DNA of 64,000 nucleotides, taken from the NCBI GenBank assembly GCA_958510875.1, contig OY294070.1:22373631-22437630 (forward strand). The letters are read 5' to 3'. Below the pieces are notes generated by a model, which was not told where the DNA came from, ran no database searches, and worked only from the letters and a program-made list of their open reading frames with translations. The stretch's first letter is position 1. Each line of letters starts with the position of its first letter. This DNA comes from Endomychus coccineus (taxonomy: Eukaryota; Arthropoda; Insecta; Coleoptera; Endomychidae). A program made the position numbers and the translations under genes. Shown in pieces: positions 12,701 through 27,700 of the stretch.

Positions 12701-15700
12701 AGTTAAACTATCAACAGTGAATATTAAATGGCATAAAATTTAAAATTACATAATTAATATATTCAAAACTCCTTGTAGAATTATTCATCATAATAGAAAA
12801 ATTATTTATTCTTTTTACAATTTTTATAAGAATTTTTCCAAAACATATTACTTCTCGATATTACTGACTAGGATATAATCAGTTGAATTTAATCTGCAAA
12901 AACAAATCAATCAATTGTTCATCAATACTTGTTTTTAATTGAATTGAGACTAACCCGGATATTATTGGCGATAATCGATGACTACTGATAACAATGGCGG
13001 GTCCAAAAGCTTTATAAGGGGGGCAGTGGAGCACTTGAGATCTAATTAAAACATGACGTTATTTAAACTTAAATAAAATGACTAAAAGTTCGATTTTCAC
13101 TCATTTTAAATTTAATTAATAATTATTAAATTATTATCGAAGTTTTAAGTTATTTTATTTAAGTTCAGAATGAATTTTTATCACGATGTGGCTGAGTCTA
13201 TTCAATTTATTTATTTATTTATTTATTGGGTAAATAATTATATAAATTGCTATTATAAAAATTATCTAAATAATAAAAATAAACTGAATAAATTATTGAA
13301 TTAAATGGTAAAAAAACATTATCTGACTACACTAACCCCAACAATCTTTCTTGCGTCATTCAGTTTCTTGGCCGTGGATTTCAAACATTAGTTGCAATTT
13401 GTGTTGAAGTAGTGCAAATTTTCGAATCAAAAAGTTTTAGATGATAGAGAATAGATGTTTCCACACAATAGTCTGCGCGTTACCTCAAAAATTCAAGTGA
13501 TGTTTACTGTTCAAACTTCAATGTTAATCAATCGAAAAATGTTGTAAGCTTTAAATCAAAAAAATCAAAAATCAACAATCATATATCCGTGAAAACAAAA
13601 AAATAATTTTTTTTTTTAGTTGGCAAGGGCAAGTTTCGCATTGCATTGAACTTAATAATGTTAACAATAAAACTCACCTGTTCGCCAATGAGTATTTCCG
13701 TATCGTCCGTTTCAGAACTAAAGCCTGAAGAATTTTCTACATTTGCCACTTGGTTTTGCAGCCTTCTGTAACGTTTCTGGAATATTGGAAAATCTAATTA
13801 TTGACATTATTGAAGAAAAAAAAGGGCCAAATTTTACCATTCTTTTATACAACAACAAATATCCAAATGCGACTTTCATAGTTGCAATTTTAACTAAACA
13901 AATCTACAACTATCGGTTCCATCTATAATGATTAAACTTGTATCTGTTACAATTTAGATTAATAGTGTTTCTGTTCGTTTCGGAGACGAGGACATTTTTA
14001 ATTGAAATTGGTGCGATAATAGTGGAGTCAATCTACGGAAAAATAGGACGAGGTTCGTAAAAATTTGATAGAGGTTAGCCACCTGGAACAAATGGCGTCT
14101 TACGATAAAAATAATAAAATCCTAAAATTTCTATAACCAATATTGGGTGGAACCACGTCTAACCTTCAAAAAACTGTTTTGCCCTTTTTTAGGTCACTTT
14201 TGGAGTTTTATTTTTTTGGACCCCTTCGACTTCCGGCTAAGGTTTGAAATTAGTACCCTTTTATTGTTGGTATTTGAGGAACCTTCAGTCCAAATTTCGT
14301 GACATTTCGTTTACACCCCCCCCCCCCTCCTGGAATATATATATAAATACGTATTTTGGAGCAAAAATTCGAATTGGGCTATTTTGGCCAAATTGTTACC
14401 AAATTGGATGAAATTTGGTAAAAAAGTAGGTCGTGGCGGTCACAATAAGTGGTCCAAATATGGGCTAAAAATATTGAATGGTTTTGCTTAAAACCCAAAT
14501 TTGGGAAATTTGACCCAAATTTTAAAATGATTCCCCCTTTTGTCAAAAAAGTCGGAGCGTACTCTACTTTGGCGCAAATTTAAGGTTATTTCATGTTTTA
14601 ATGTTACTATATGTATATATTATAGTGAATATACACACATCATATACACAATTTTATTTTTGAAAAATATTTTATAAAAAAGTCATCTAATTATATAGGT
14701 ATATGCTTCCCCTTATTGACCCTTCGATTAAAACGATCATCCAATGTTTATAATGTTCAACTTCTTGTAAAACATTCCGAAGACTCGTTTCACGTAGACT
14801 TTTCTACATTCTAAGTGGACTCACCTGATTTTGCGGAACGGTCGCCACATCAGACACACAGCCAACGTCACTGGGATTGACAACCAAAAAGAGAAATAAT
14901 ACGAATCCCATTACACCTATTATCAAACCAGGTATGATAAACGACAAGGACCAATCTATTTCTACATATTCGGCAGCGATTAAAGAACCTGTAACACAAA
15001 TATACTGTTAGATACAGGAAAATAATAATAATACATTTATTCAACAAATAATCTCAATTTCAATAACATGTTAATATAAATAAGTATAAAAAAACGAATA
15101 ACTAAAAAATCAAATGTATCCCACAAGCAAGTAACTTGAGCTTGAGTGTCCTTGTTTCGGAATTTAAAACTAGCCCGCAGCATCGTTTCGCCGGTAAAAG
15201 TTAGGTGCACGGAATTCTCCAGGTCCTGCTTTCTAGGGGACTGGAGATGATCGCCGCCCCTTCGTGAGACCTGCTAGGGTCAGCCTGGTTAGAGTACACA
15301 TTCCGCGTGCATGGCTCACGCCTAAACTAGACTTCATTCTGGAAACAGGTAAGGAAAGCTACACCAACGCCAAGGATTTTAGACCTATCTGCCTAAAGTC
15401 ACATATGCTGAAGACCCTGGAAAGACTAATCGATCGGTACATCAAAGACGAAGTACTGAGCAGGAATCCACTGTGGGGGGAACAACACGCCTACAAAGAT
15501 CAATCGATGGGATCTACCCTACACACAGCAGTCTCCCTCATTGAAAATCAGATAGAAGGAGCCTTCTTAGATATAGAGGACGCCTTCAACAATACCACAA
15601 CCGAAAGTATCTGCGAAGCCCTCAAGGCTAAAGGAGTTCCTAACGTACTTAGTAACATGTTGATAAACAGGAACTTCCAACTCTTCAGAGGTGACACCAC

Positions 15701-18700
15701 GATTAGTAGCTCTGGAACTTTCGCCCACCATCTGGATCATAGTGGTAGTTGATTGTGAATTGAGGAAAGTAGCCAACCTAAGATGTCGCGTGATCGGGTA
15801 CGCCAACGTCAGAGGATAATTTCTCTGATGGACCTAATCAATCGGCCCTGACTGCACTGAATAAATGGTGCAGCGATAAAGGGTTGAAGATTAACCCTGA
15901 GAAAACAGAAATTGTAGTTTTCACTAGGAAGTAGAAAACAGTACCTACAAGAGAATTGACCATAGCCGGTCAGGTGATTAAAATCAGCGACCAAGCTAAA
16001 TACCTAGGAGTATACAATGCCGCAAATTCACTGCAGCCTTCTGGTTGTGCAGAAGGGCTATTGGCAACAATTGGGGCCTCAGTCATCCTTAAACAGAGGT
16101 TGGTTTGGTGGAAAAGAACATAGCTCAAGACGACCAAATCAGTTCTGAAGCATCTGAGAAAGGTTTCTAGGAGACGAAGGCTTCGAGAAGCACTCCCACG
16201 GCTGCATTTGTTGCGCTAATGAAGGTGGAACCACTCCACCTGACTATAAAATGTGGTTAAAACCGATTCCAAACTGCTGACACAGATACTGACAGGACAC
16301 GGACCGTTCAACTACCGCCTCCACAAGATGAATCTTAGCAATTCACCTTTGTGCAGGTGGTGCAAACGGAAAAACGAAACATCAATACACATTCTGTGCA
16401 GATGCGTAACACTGATCCCCCCAAGACAAAGAGCACTCTCAGTAAAGCTATGAAACACTGAGGAGATCCAGAAACTAGATTCGAAGGTGGTGCTAAATCT
16501 CTTCAGGGCATTAACCCCACCTACCCGGTCCCGACTTTGAGTTGAGTAGTAGTTTGTTCACCTCGGGCACCCGGTGAACACTCTGTAGTGGGTACCGATC
16601 CCGCCTACATCGACTGGGAACCGTTTCACTTGGAAGACGTTTAAATAATATATCACGAAATTGGTGTTAACCCCTATAAGAATCGTTCACCTGGGGGTTA
16701 ATGGTGAACACTCTCGGGCGGGAACCGATCCTCAGGTAGATAGGTGAACATCCGTGAGTGGGAACCGTTCCACTAGGTAACACGTTAATCGTTAACCTGG
16801 TGAGCATGGTGAACACTCTCGTGCGGGAACTCCCCTTTGTTGGCCTGGTGAAGACTAGTCGGTGGGAACCGCTCCACTAGGTGACACGAGGTGCAAAGAG
16901 CTTGGGCCTAGGCATTAAGGGATGACCCCCATCCCCGCTTAATAAATAACATAATTATAAAAAAAACGAAAAAATTAGAAAAGCAAACAACTGCGAGAGC
17001 AGTAGGAAAAGAAAAGTAATGTAAATTGGTTAAAAAATAATAAACTAAACAAAAAAGATAAAAAGCACCAAAATAAGAAATTGCGCAAAATTATATAAAA
17101 TGCACAAACGAAATTATGATAAATCAGATAATGCTACAAATAGTACATAAATTCCAATGAAACAGTTGATCTGTAGGTCGTTATTATCAATTATCCGTTT
17201 ATTGCAATATTTGTTGAATAACTTTTTGTCTAAAAATTTTATCTTATTTTTTACTAAATTATATATTTTAGGACCTTCGCAACTGTAGGTAACGATTTGA
17301 CTTCAAAGTAGCTTTAGTATTGATTTTAAAAAAAACTCTAATATGTAGATATTTATTTTCTTTGAATAGTAAATTCGTTCGTATTACTCTCAAAACATAT
17401 TTCTGAAATATTACTAATGGTTGAAGATGAGAGAGTCATAAACTGAGCCTCATTCCATAATTCAAGACATATTCAACAAGGCTAGTATAAAATAAGTTTA
17501 AAAAAAATTTTTAATAGATCATAAATACCTTAGTTAATAAAGTGCATTTCCATAATTTACTTGTGTCATATTCAATTTGTTTCGACCATTTCATATTCTT
17601 ATCAATAATTATACCTAAATATTTGGCGTTGTCAGCAACATTTGAGTTCGTTAACTGAAGCTAAACTCACCCAATATATTTCCTATACTAGTGTGGGAAT
17701 TCCACAGTCCAAATATAAGGCCTCGCCTTTTTTTTCCGAACCAATTACTCATAACGGTTACTACACCTGGCCAACCAGTTGTTTGTACAACCCCAGCCAA
17801 TCCCTGGAAATGACAAAATAATAATTATTAGTGTTTGACTTTAGTTTATCTCTGAAGACTATTCCAGGATTTTTCTACGGTATACAAGTAAATTGGGTAG
17901 ATATAGATGTGTAAATTCAATACCCTCTATGGTACGAGGCCTAAACGCTGAATACAAAAGTCAGTGTGACCTCATCAAGAAGAGGCTTGGAGGAGGGACG
18001 TAGCATATAATAGTATCGTTTAGTTTTAATGGCGCGTAGCAGGTGATAAATATTAGCATTAAACAGAGGTAAATAAGGGTATATGTTGTATGTTTGTTTA
18101 TGTTGATTCTTACCGCGTTTTGTATCGCACGTACAGTTATTGACGTTTATTAATTAATTACTTATGCTGAAAAAATGTTGTGCTTCTGGCTGTACAACAA
18201 TGGGCCAAAAGTTCAAATGTTTAGTTTTCCTAAAGATAATGAACCATGGAAACAATGAAACTGTCCGTATGAAAGATTTCATATATCAATGTCTAAAACA
18301 GGATTCCTTAAAATTAAATGTATGAAACACAAAGCTTCCTTATCGCACCAATTTCAATTAAAACGCCCACGTCGCCGAAACGAACAGAAATACGAGTAAT
18401 CGAAATTGTAACACATTAATGTTTAAAGTACATGAGTATGTATCAAGAATTCACTGCTTAGCAATTTTCTTATAAAATTCGAAATCATTTCAAGCAATGT
18501 TTGAACACGACTGAAACCAAAAAATATCAATGCTCTATCCACTTTCGAACCAGATGTTAAAGATTCATGAGGTAATAGAAAAAGGTTGTCAGACCTTATT
18601 AGAAATATTGCTATTTCAGCATTCTACCTAAAATATATTCACATAGGTTCTGCAGTATCTTATTATGCCTCCAATTTTTGTGGCTTTTCTATGGAAAATG

Positions 18701-21700
18701 CGGCACAAATCCGGCTCGAAGGACCAATTTTATGTTAGGTAGCACTGCTATTTCTTGGGGTTGTAAATCCGTTAGCGAAATGCCAATCCAAATGTTATAA
18801 GTTTATTAAAAATACAGCAACAAACTACATGGACTGTAGAACGTCGTAAACAATTCGTTACTTAAAAATAACAATTCAAAACAAAAAACATACTAGCGTC
18901 CTTACGCATCGAACACTCAGCGTGGACCCCAGCGATAAATATAAATATTAGTTCACAGAACATCATAAATAAACTATCGATTCAACATATTAACATTATA
19001 AAAACACATGTAGGAATTTGCAAGGGTTTTAATTAATTAGATTAGTATAAATTTGACTTAACGATTGAACGTTTGTTCTACGATTGACTTTTATAATAAT
19101 TTTTAGTTAAAATATAAAAATTTTTGTAATCGAATTGATGGATATAGTCAAAACAATGTTTAGCAGGGACGGTGGAATTTTCTAAGTTTTTTCATTCTTT
19201 TTTGTAAATATTGTTTAGAGATTCCTGTATAACTCCCATCGCAAATTAAACAATTTAATGTATATAGATTCCGATGGGATAAAAATGAAGAAACATGATA
19301 TTTCAAATTTTGATTTTATTGAGTATTAGAAGAAATTCAGTGTATAAGATAAACCTATAATACTTTATACAGTGTTTCAGAATTGTGTCTTATGTCATAT
19401 TTCACTTTGAATTTGATTCAAGCGATGTTCAAGTCAAGGAAAGAAGAAATTACAACATTCCCACATGCACATTATATTCCCTGTTACGCGCATCAATTTA
19501 ATTTAATCATTGAACGAGCGGCCCAGTGCAATAAAAAAGTAAAAATTTTCTTTGCAAATTTGCAGTCTTTTTCAAGCTTTTTTTCTAGATTGCCAAAACA
19601 AACGGCAGTTCTTGATGAAATAGTCAAACAAAAAAAAAGTTCGTTCAGTCTATGCCGGATTTTGACAACAAAGTCATAGACGTTTCTTCCAGCATGAAAA
19701 ATAGGAGAACGGTTTTTATGTACAAAAAATAGGTAAGTTCTTTCTTGTGCCCACTCTCTTTCATAACTCACGAGCCGTCACTGCGGTCCAATCAGTGCTC
19801 TCGACTGCGAGCAACCGTTCGTTAGTTTTCATTCTTTCAAGTGTTGTGTTATGAACCAGCAGTGGATTGTCTCTTTGATGTCACTCTTCTTGATGCCCAT
19901 CGCTGGTTCGGGGCCTATTAGGGGTTCTATAGCCTCCAGTTTTGCAAGCTCATCGGCTATTTCGTTTCCCCTTATTTCAAAGTGACCGAGAACCCACAAT
20001 AGGGTGAGAAATGTTCCGAAATTTTCCTCTGACGCTTATGAGTATGTCGTCGGCATACCTGATTACATCCTAGATTGGATACTTTCCTCCATCCACCATG
20101 TGTACAATAACAAGATAATAAAATCCACTGGGAACATACGAATTTTATGGCTTACCTGCACGGTGACGTAGTATCCCAAATTGTGCACGTTATAAGTTTT
20201 TGCGATGCCGAATAAATAGCAAAATATTCCAGAGATTAGCATTCCCAAGCTGAGGAAATATCTAAGATTAACTCGTTCCGCAACGAATCCTGATACGAAC
20301 ATGGCGACAGCATAACAGAAGAGAAACGACGAGTCCAACTCTCCGAACAATTGAGTGGCGCTGGAATCTGTGCCATCTGTAAAAAAGAAGTAGTACATTA
20401 AAATTCTATTGCTTCACCCTTTACTATGTGATATGAAATGTTATCCATATTATCAAATTAATATTTTTTGTAGTTATAACTTTACAAATAATGATGATTT
20501 ATTTCATGGTCTGAAACATAGCAAATAGCTAAAACCTGATGCTGTGCCTCCAGGTGGTGATCAAAACGCGCAATTCTGCAAAGCAAGTTGCTGTATCATG
20601 AACTTCAGATTTATCTAATAATCATATCTCAGCTTCTAATGATCATTGCATCATTTGTATCCTTCAAATGATATGTACTGAATATTGCTTCACAATTTTG
20701 TTTTCAAAATATAATTTTATTGAAAATCACAATGTAAATCAGGAGTTTTGTCAAATTAGAAGTAAAAAAAATAACTCTTTTTCCAATGTGAATGACTTCA
20801 CATAACACTGCCCTTTGGTTCCAGTTTCAGAGGGTATCTGCTGGATACTATGATGTTGGCTTCTTGGTAGCCGAAAGGTCACCAGTACTTCAACAGTATT
20901 TTTAGTGAATAAGGGTGATTATTTCCATAGCATGAAATCTTTTATAGTTTATTGAATATCCAATGTTTTTTAATTTTAAATAATTTCATACAGATACTTT
21001 TTTCTTCGAACATTGGGTAAACACTACAACTGGGACTTACATTTGAGAATACAAATAATTTTAATTATTTTATATAATAAGTAAAGAATCGATGGTAGCA
21101 GCCGTTAATCTATGGTAATTTATCATTATGATTAAATAAAAGAACAATTACTTTGTTTTTATACTACTTTTAATAATAACATCAAATTAACCACAGTGTG
21201 GCATTCTCAAAGCTAGCAGTTACCAACTAGAGCGAAATCTAAAATTATATCCTTAAATATCAGAAATCAATCTAATTGTGGTTCAAAATTGAGGGATGGG
21301 GGTAGACAATGGTTTTGATGGGAGTTTATTTATAAAATTGTTGACACATGGCAAATTATATGTATCGATTTGGTCATTTAGTATTGCATTACTATTGTTT
21401 TTTGAATGTTTTAAAGTTTCTATGGATTCTAGAATATTGAGTTCTTGCCCTTTTTCTTGAATATGTAAAATATCGGGATTAAGGGTGAAATTTTGATAAT
21501 GTTCCAAATAATTCAAGTAATTAGAGTCCTATTTTCTAGCTTGTAAGTTCTCAAATCTTCATAGAACCTTACACTGAAACTGCGTCCAGTTTGTCCTTTG
21601 TTCAAGGCATTAGTCATCACACCTCAGCCTGTAAATACCAGACGCATGGCTAACATATTTAGGTAAGCACAAACAAACAAAAATCAATTTCTTAAACACC

Positions 21701-24700
21701 AGAATAAAAACGTCACCTTTAAAACAACGAAGAAACTATACTCATATATTGATAATTCGAAATCTAAAAAAGATAAATTAAAGAAATCTGGAGCTGTATG
21801 TTTTCATTTATTGTTGGTGTAATAGGAATATGTTAAGGTACTATGTACATGCTAGACATCTTAGGCAATGTGTTTAAATGATCATATTATACCAAAATCT
21901 AGAAATTTATGGGTCTAATCTAAGCCATCTTCATTTTGTTTCTGTAATACACAGCAACATTCGAATGTTCTAAGCCCGGGGTTTTGGGATAGTCGGTCTC
22001 TTGGAATACACACATTGTATGTCAAGAACAAATTAAGACCTTGAACAGTTTCTAAGTAAAGATTCACAATGAGCTGTTATTATTATTATTAACCTACATT
22101 AGTGCACTACAATAAATAATATCCAAAACGAATAATAAAAATAATTTATAAAAAACACAAGTACTACCCATCTGATCAATTGTTTATTTACAAAAGCATT
22201 TGAAAATATTTTATGGAGAGGCTAGTAATTATAAATTAATCAACATAAAACTACAACAATCTGAAAGAAATAGGAGTTTGAGTTTACCATGAATTTAAAT
22301 AAAATAAATCTTAGAGTAGCTACCCGTGTGAAAGAACATGAGCGATGTACCCGTAGATCTGCATCTGCACTGGTCTGGTCTGGTAGAAAGAAGTTCGGCA
22401 GGTCTCGAGTTTGGAAGTGAAACGGTGACTGGTTTGAGCTCGTCTAGTCCGCCTATCTAGAATCTCTCTAGGTGGAACAACAGACGAAATATGTATAAAT
22501 AAAGGAGAGATCTCCCACCCTTCTACGATGTTCTAGAGGTCAATGAGCTCATAAGTGTCACATCATCAATCAAACGAATTGGAACTTTTGGATATACAGA
22601 GTGTCCTCGAACTGCGTGGCCAAAATAAAACCTAAGATTCTTTGATTCGAAAAAAAGTTGATGAGCCTTTTTACTTTTGCCTCAAGTGTCTTGTTTACCC
22701 GGTAGAGGGCTTCAAAATTGCAAAAATAATTTTGTTTTTTTGGTATAACTTGAGAACGTGATGAAGAACTTTTACAATATTTAGCAGGTGAGTTACTGTC
22801 AATAATGGCCATTTTTGAGAGTGGATCACAGAGCCTTAGAGACCATAGAAATGGCTCAAACTTGAGGATGTAACGGGAAAAGTGTCCAGAACTTTTTTGT
22901 GGTCAATGTAATTCACTCGATATTTTTTATGTAGATAGCTTATCTAATTTGAAAACTTTTCTTACTCTTAGAAAATTTTGATAAAATTAACGGATTAGCT
23001 TGAAAAAATTAATTTTCGAGTCTCTGCAATTTTGGCTTACTAATGTTACTTGATTAAAATACCTTAGTTGCCTTTGCTTTTCTAATGTCATTTTGGCATT
23101 CGAAGAATTTATTCTCAAAACTGTCAGTTTTTACTTTGCTTTCCGTAAAAATTTTATAAAATTATGGCTCAAAATTTCACTAACACTGAAATGGTTGATA
23201 TGTTATTGATTTATGGACTTTGTCGTTGCAATGGCCGGAGAAGGGAAAGATATCCGCATCGCAGAATTCCAAATCGGCAAACCTTCGCGAAACTGGCAAA
23301 TTTGAAGCAAATCGCAGAGAAACTGGACGCAGACGGACAAGAAGGACGTTAGAGCTCGAAGAAGCGATACTGGAAGCGGTTGAAACTGAACCTGGGATAA
23401 GCACACTACGTTTGGGACTTCGTATTGGAGCCTCAAAATCATTAGTTCATAATGTACTGAAAGAAGAACTGTTGTATCCCTATCATATTAAAACAGTTCA
23501 AGACTTATTGCCCATGGATCCAGGTCATCGGCTAGATTTCTGTCGGCTTATTGTCCAAAGACAAAACGCAAACCCCAATTTTTGTAGAAGAATTCTGTTC
23601 ACGGACGAAGATACTTTCACGAGATGTGGTCTTTTTAACCTCCATAATGAACATTTCTATGCTGATGAAAATCCTCATGAAACGGAAGTTCCATATTTTT
23701 AGAATCAAACTAAAATCAATGTTTGGGTTGGAATTGTGGATAACTTTATTATTGGCCCTACCGTTATACCCGATCGATTGAACGGGGAGAACTACTTGAA
23801 CTTTTTGGAACAAAGGCTACTTGAACTGTTGGAAGACTTGCCCTTACACATTCGTCGTGGCCTGGTTTATCCATGATGGTGCACCTCCTCATTTCACATT
23901 AGCTGTGAGGCGACATTTGAATGCGGAATATCCAGATCGCTGGATAGGTAGAGGACACGATGCACCAGTGAACTGGCCGGCCCGCTCCCCTGATTTGACG
24001 CCCTGCGACTTCTTTCTATGGGGCGCTTTGAAGTCGAAAGTTTATGCAGCTCCAGTAAACACACGAGAGGAATTGTTGCAACGAATTAATCATGAAGCGG
24101 ATTTATTGAAGAATGATCCTGAAGTACTAGCCAGAGTTCAATCCAATTTCTTGAAACGAATTAATTTGTGTATTCAGGAAAATGGGCAACATTTCGAACA
24201 ATTGATGCCTTAGCGATTTCCCAAAAAGTGTTGTTGTTTCTTTTAATTTAGCATTTGTTTTTCCTAAATAATTACATCGTTTCCCCATTTCTATTGTTTT
24301 TATTATTCGTGTTTTACCGAGATATTAACCATTTCAGTGTTAGTGAAATTTTGAGCCATAATTTTATAAAATTTTTACTTTACGGAAAGCAAAGTAAAAA
24401 CTGACAGTTTTGAGAATAAATTCTCCAAAATGGCCAAAATGACATTAGAAAAGCAAAGGCAACTAAGGTATTTTAATCAAGTAAAATTAGTAAGCCAAAA
24501 TTGCAGAGACTCGAAAATTATTTTTTTCAAGCTAATCCGTTGATTTTATCAAAATTTTTTAAGAGTAAAAAAAGTTTTCAAATTAGATAAGCTATCTACA
24601 TAAAAAATATAGAGTGAATTACATTGACCACAAAAAAGTTCTGGACACTTTTCCCGTTACATCCTCAAGTTTGAGCCATTTCTATGGTCTCTAAGGCTCT

Positions 24701-27700
24701 ATGCACCGCTCTCAAAAACTGCTATTATTGACAGTAACTCACCTGCTAAATATTGTAAAAGTCCTCCATCACGTTCTCAAATTATACCGAAAAAACAAAA
24801 TTATTTTTGCAACTTTGAAGCCCTCTACCGGCTAAACAAGACACTTGAGGCAAAAGTAAAAAGGCTCATCACATTTTTTCGAATCAAAGAATCTTCGGTT
24901 TTATTTTAGCCACGCAGTTCGAGGACACCCTGTATGTAATACCAAAAGCTTTCAGCGTATGTTTGGGAGCCGAACTCCAAACATGTGAACAGTACTCCAG
25001 GACAGGTCGAATCTGAGCTTTGTAGATTATGAGGAGCTGCTGGGATGTAAAGTAGGTCTTGGCACGGAATGTAACGCATAAAACCGGGTGGGCTTTGTAC
25101 GAGATCTTGTACTTGTATCTAAGAAGGGTGTATTCCAGTCAGTTGAGTTACCATTTTATTTCTCAAGATCACTTGTTGATTAAATTTTGGTTTTAAAAAC
25201 AAACATCAAGTATATCAACAAGAATTCAATTACGAAACAGTATACTACAGACTAACAAAATGCTGCAAAATCAGCATTGATGAATCGCTTACCAGGACAG
25301 TGATTATTGTAATAGTGTAGTTTTGCAACCGGTGCAATTTTTAACACGTGTTTGAATCTAATCGGAATGGGAAAACAACGCAATCTTTTGTATTTACGTT
25401 ACGAACCACTTGATATATTAAATTTTTTATACACCGATCAAAATCGATCCATTTCCCAAGGATTTACGGGTTCAATATCCATTTGACTACACTAATGATT
25501 TATTAACAAAAATCAAATTTGGTATTCTATGTTTGCTGGTGATTCAAAGATTTATAGAAATATTACTGACATAAGTGATTAAATGTATCCAAATGTAAAA
25601 TGAAAATAATAAGCAACCTGATCAGTTGGCTATTTCATGGTGCGATTGGTCCGTATTTCTTTTTGAACGAGCAAGGCAACACAATTCGTTTAAAGGAGAC
25701 CTTTATCGTTCCATATTAATTGGTTATTTTTGGAAAACATGTGGTTTCAACGGTGTCATATGTCACATACCGACCAATACAATCTATTTACTGAAGTAAA
25801 AGTTGGGGGGAATCATTATTTCAAAAATTATTTCTATTGGTTTATGGGAACAATCGAACTAATTAACATTTAACCCAACGTTCGTGCAACTCATGCAAAT
25901 TTCTTGAGAAAAGATCCTCCCCTCCTGCGGACGTGCAGTGGTGGACATTTCTTGTGTTACATCATTACTTTAAACTGATATAAGTAAAAAAAATCATCGA
26001 TATCTCACAATTTTTTGTTTTATTCGAAATAACTTTTGTAGTGCTCTTAAGAAAAACTCATTAGTAATAAATTCTCAACCCTATAGTTTCTAATTTCTAT
26101 TTGAATACAACAAAATATTACTCTCTTCAACAATACTAATAATTATGACATATATGTCAATTAGTTCATATTGATTATGATTTATATTCAATAAATCATG
26201 ATAACAGAACTGCTCCTTTGACCTTTGCCAAAAATAACCCTAGACTACATTTTTATTTATTTTACGCACATCGTACACAACATACTAATAATATGTGATA
26301 ATAGTTTTCTGTGAAATGATTTGATATTATTTAGATGTTACATCCGGAACTATTATCTGGAATGAAGTAAAATCGTATTTTGTAAAGAACTGTTTCAGAT
26401 AATAAATAATAATAATTTTACTGTTGTTAAAGTTATTATATTACATTACATAAATTATACATTTCAATACATATACAGGGTGTCCCAGGTTTTAGTAGCA
26501 GAACTTCAACAGTCGATAGAAAATTTGATTTTGAGAAAAAAGTTTCTATTAACATATATGCACAGACGCTTAGTTTTTGAGATACAGGGTGTTGAAATTG
26601 AAAAAAAAAATCGTTTTTTGCGAATATCTCCGGAACCGTTTATCGTACAGAAAACAGCTTTTGTGAGCATTCTCTACTCATAGTAAGCTGTGTTCTGTGC
26701 GATAAAAAAATTTTTTTTTGTCATAATTGGTGAAAATTTTGAAGGGGTAGTGGGTGTTTTTCTCCCCAACTTCTACGCCACTGGAAAAAAAGTACGGTTT
26801 TGAGACGACCATTTGGACCGCCAATATATTCTACACAAAAAAGGTACTCTTGGTCATAAGCTTTAAAGTTGACCGTTTTTAAGAAAAATCAACTTTTATG
26901 TTGAAAAACATGGTCAATCTTTTGGTTTTGTTACTTGTTCTAACGTTTGAATAAATTTTGTTTAATTAATAACAACTGCCCCGTATGTCGCACTCCAAGA
27001 GACTAATTGGATATCTCCAGCAGCAACGATCTACTGACGTTCAGTTCCTCTACGCAAAAAAATGCAACGCAAAATTTTGAAGGGGCTGAGCATATATTGT
27101 TGTTAAATCCAGTATAGAATAATCATGGTTTGGAGCTGGATTCTGTGTACTTTAACTTGAGTTCCGACAACCATTACCGTTAATATGCTCAGAGCAACGG
27201 AACTGTACCTGACGATGCTTTTTCTACCGCGATTTTCCTAGCTGTTTTGGTTCATTTGCTTTATAACGATTAATCGGATTTCTGAAGATTTCTATTGCTC
27301 CGGTAAAATTCTCGTTGGTAAAACAGGGCACAAACTAGGAACTTGTTATTTTACAAAAGTATATGATGATCAGTGTGTAACTTAAGTGCCGCGATAGCAT
27401 TCAATGAGTCATGTTTCATGTTATATCATATCCATATTCAATAATTTCGCGTTTTTTGAACAATTCATCATTTCAGTAAAATGAATCGATTTTATTCAGT
27501 TTCACAGTTTGGCAAACAATGCTTTCCATTATATTTCAAGGTTATTAGTTATTACAGTTGCATCTTATCTAATCTATAATGTTATGGGATTTGGTACTTC
27601 AAGTTTAGACTAAACTTTATCAAACGAAAAACAAATTGTTTCCAATAAATTATATGGTGATTAAACAAACACGGATGTATGTTAGAAAAGCATAAAATCG

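Larger units (their letters stand above)
22380..25135 (-). mobile_element. LINE copy interrupted by an IS630-type element
   Basis: The parts at 22380-22596 and 24933-25135 together match 48540-48860 in order (for example GCGTATGTTTGGGAGCCGAA at 24957 versus 48775, and AGCTCGTCTAGTCCGCCTAT at 22438 versus 48596). At the second site the sequence is continuous with a minus-strand reverse-transcriptase remnant, so this is another copy of the same LINE. The break falls exactly at the TA-flanked ends of the inserted DNA transposon. Confidence 0.75.

Noticed and set aside
13743..13928. Plus-strand 61-codon frame over SLC37 exon 6
   Set aside because: Antisense shadow of the minus-strand exon 13776-13678 and its acceptor region.
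15567..15806. Minus frame of 79 codons
   Set aside because: Shadow of the plus-strand LINE reverse transcriptase.
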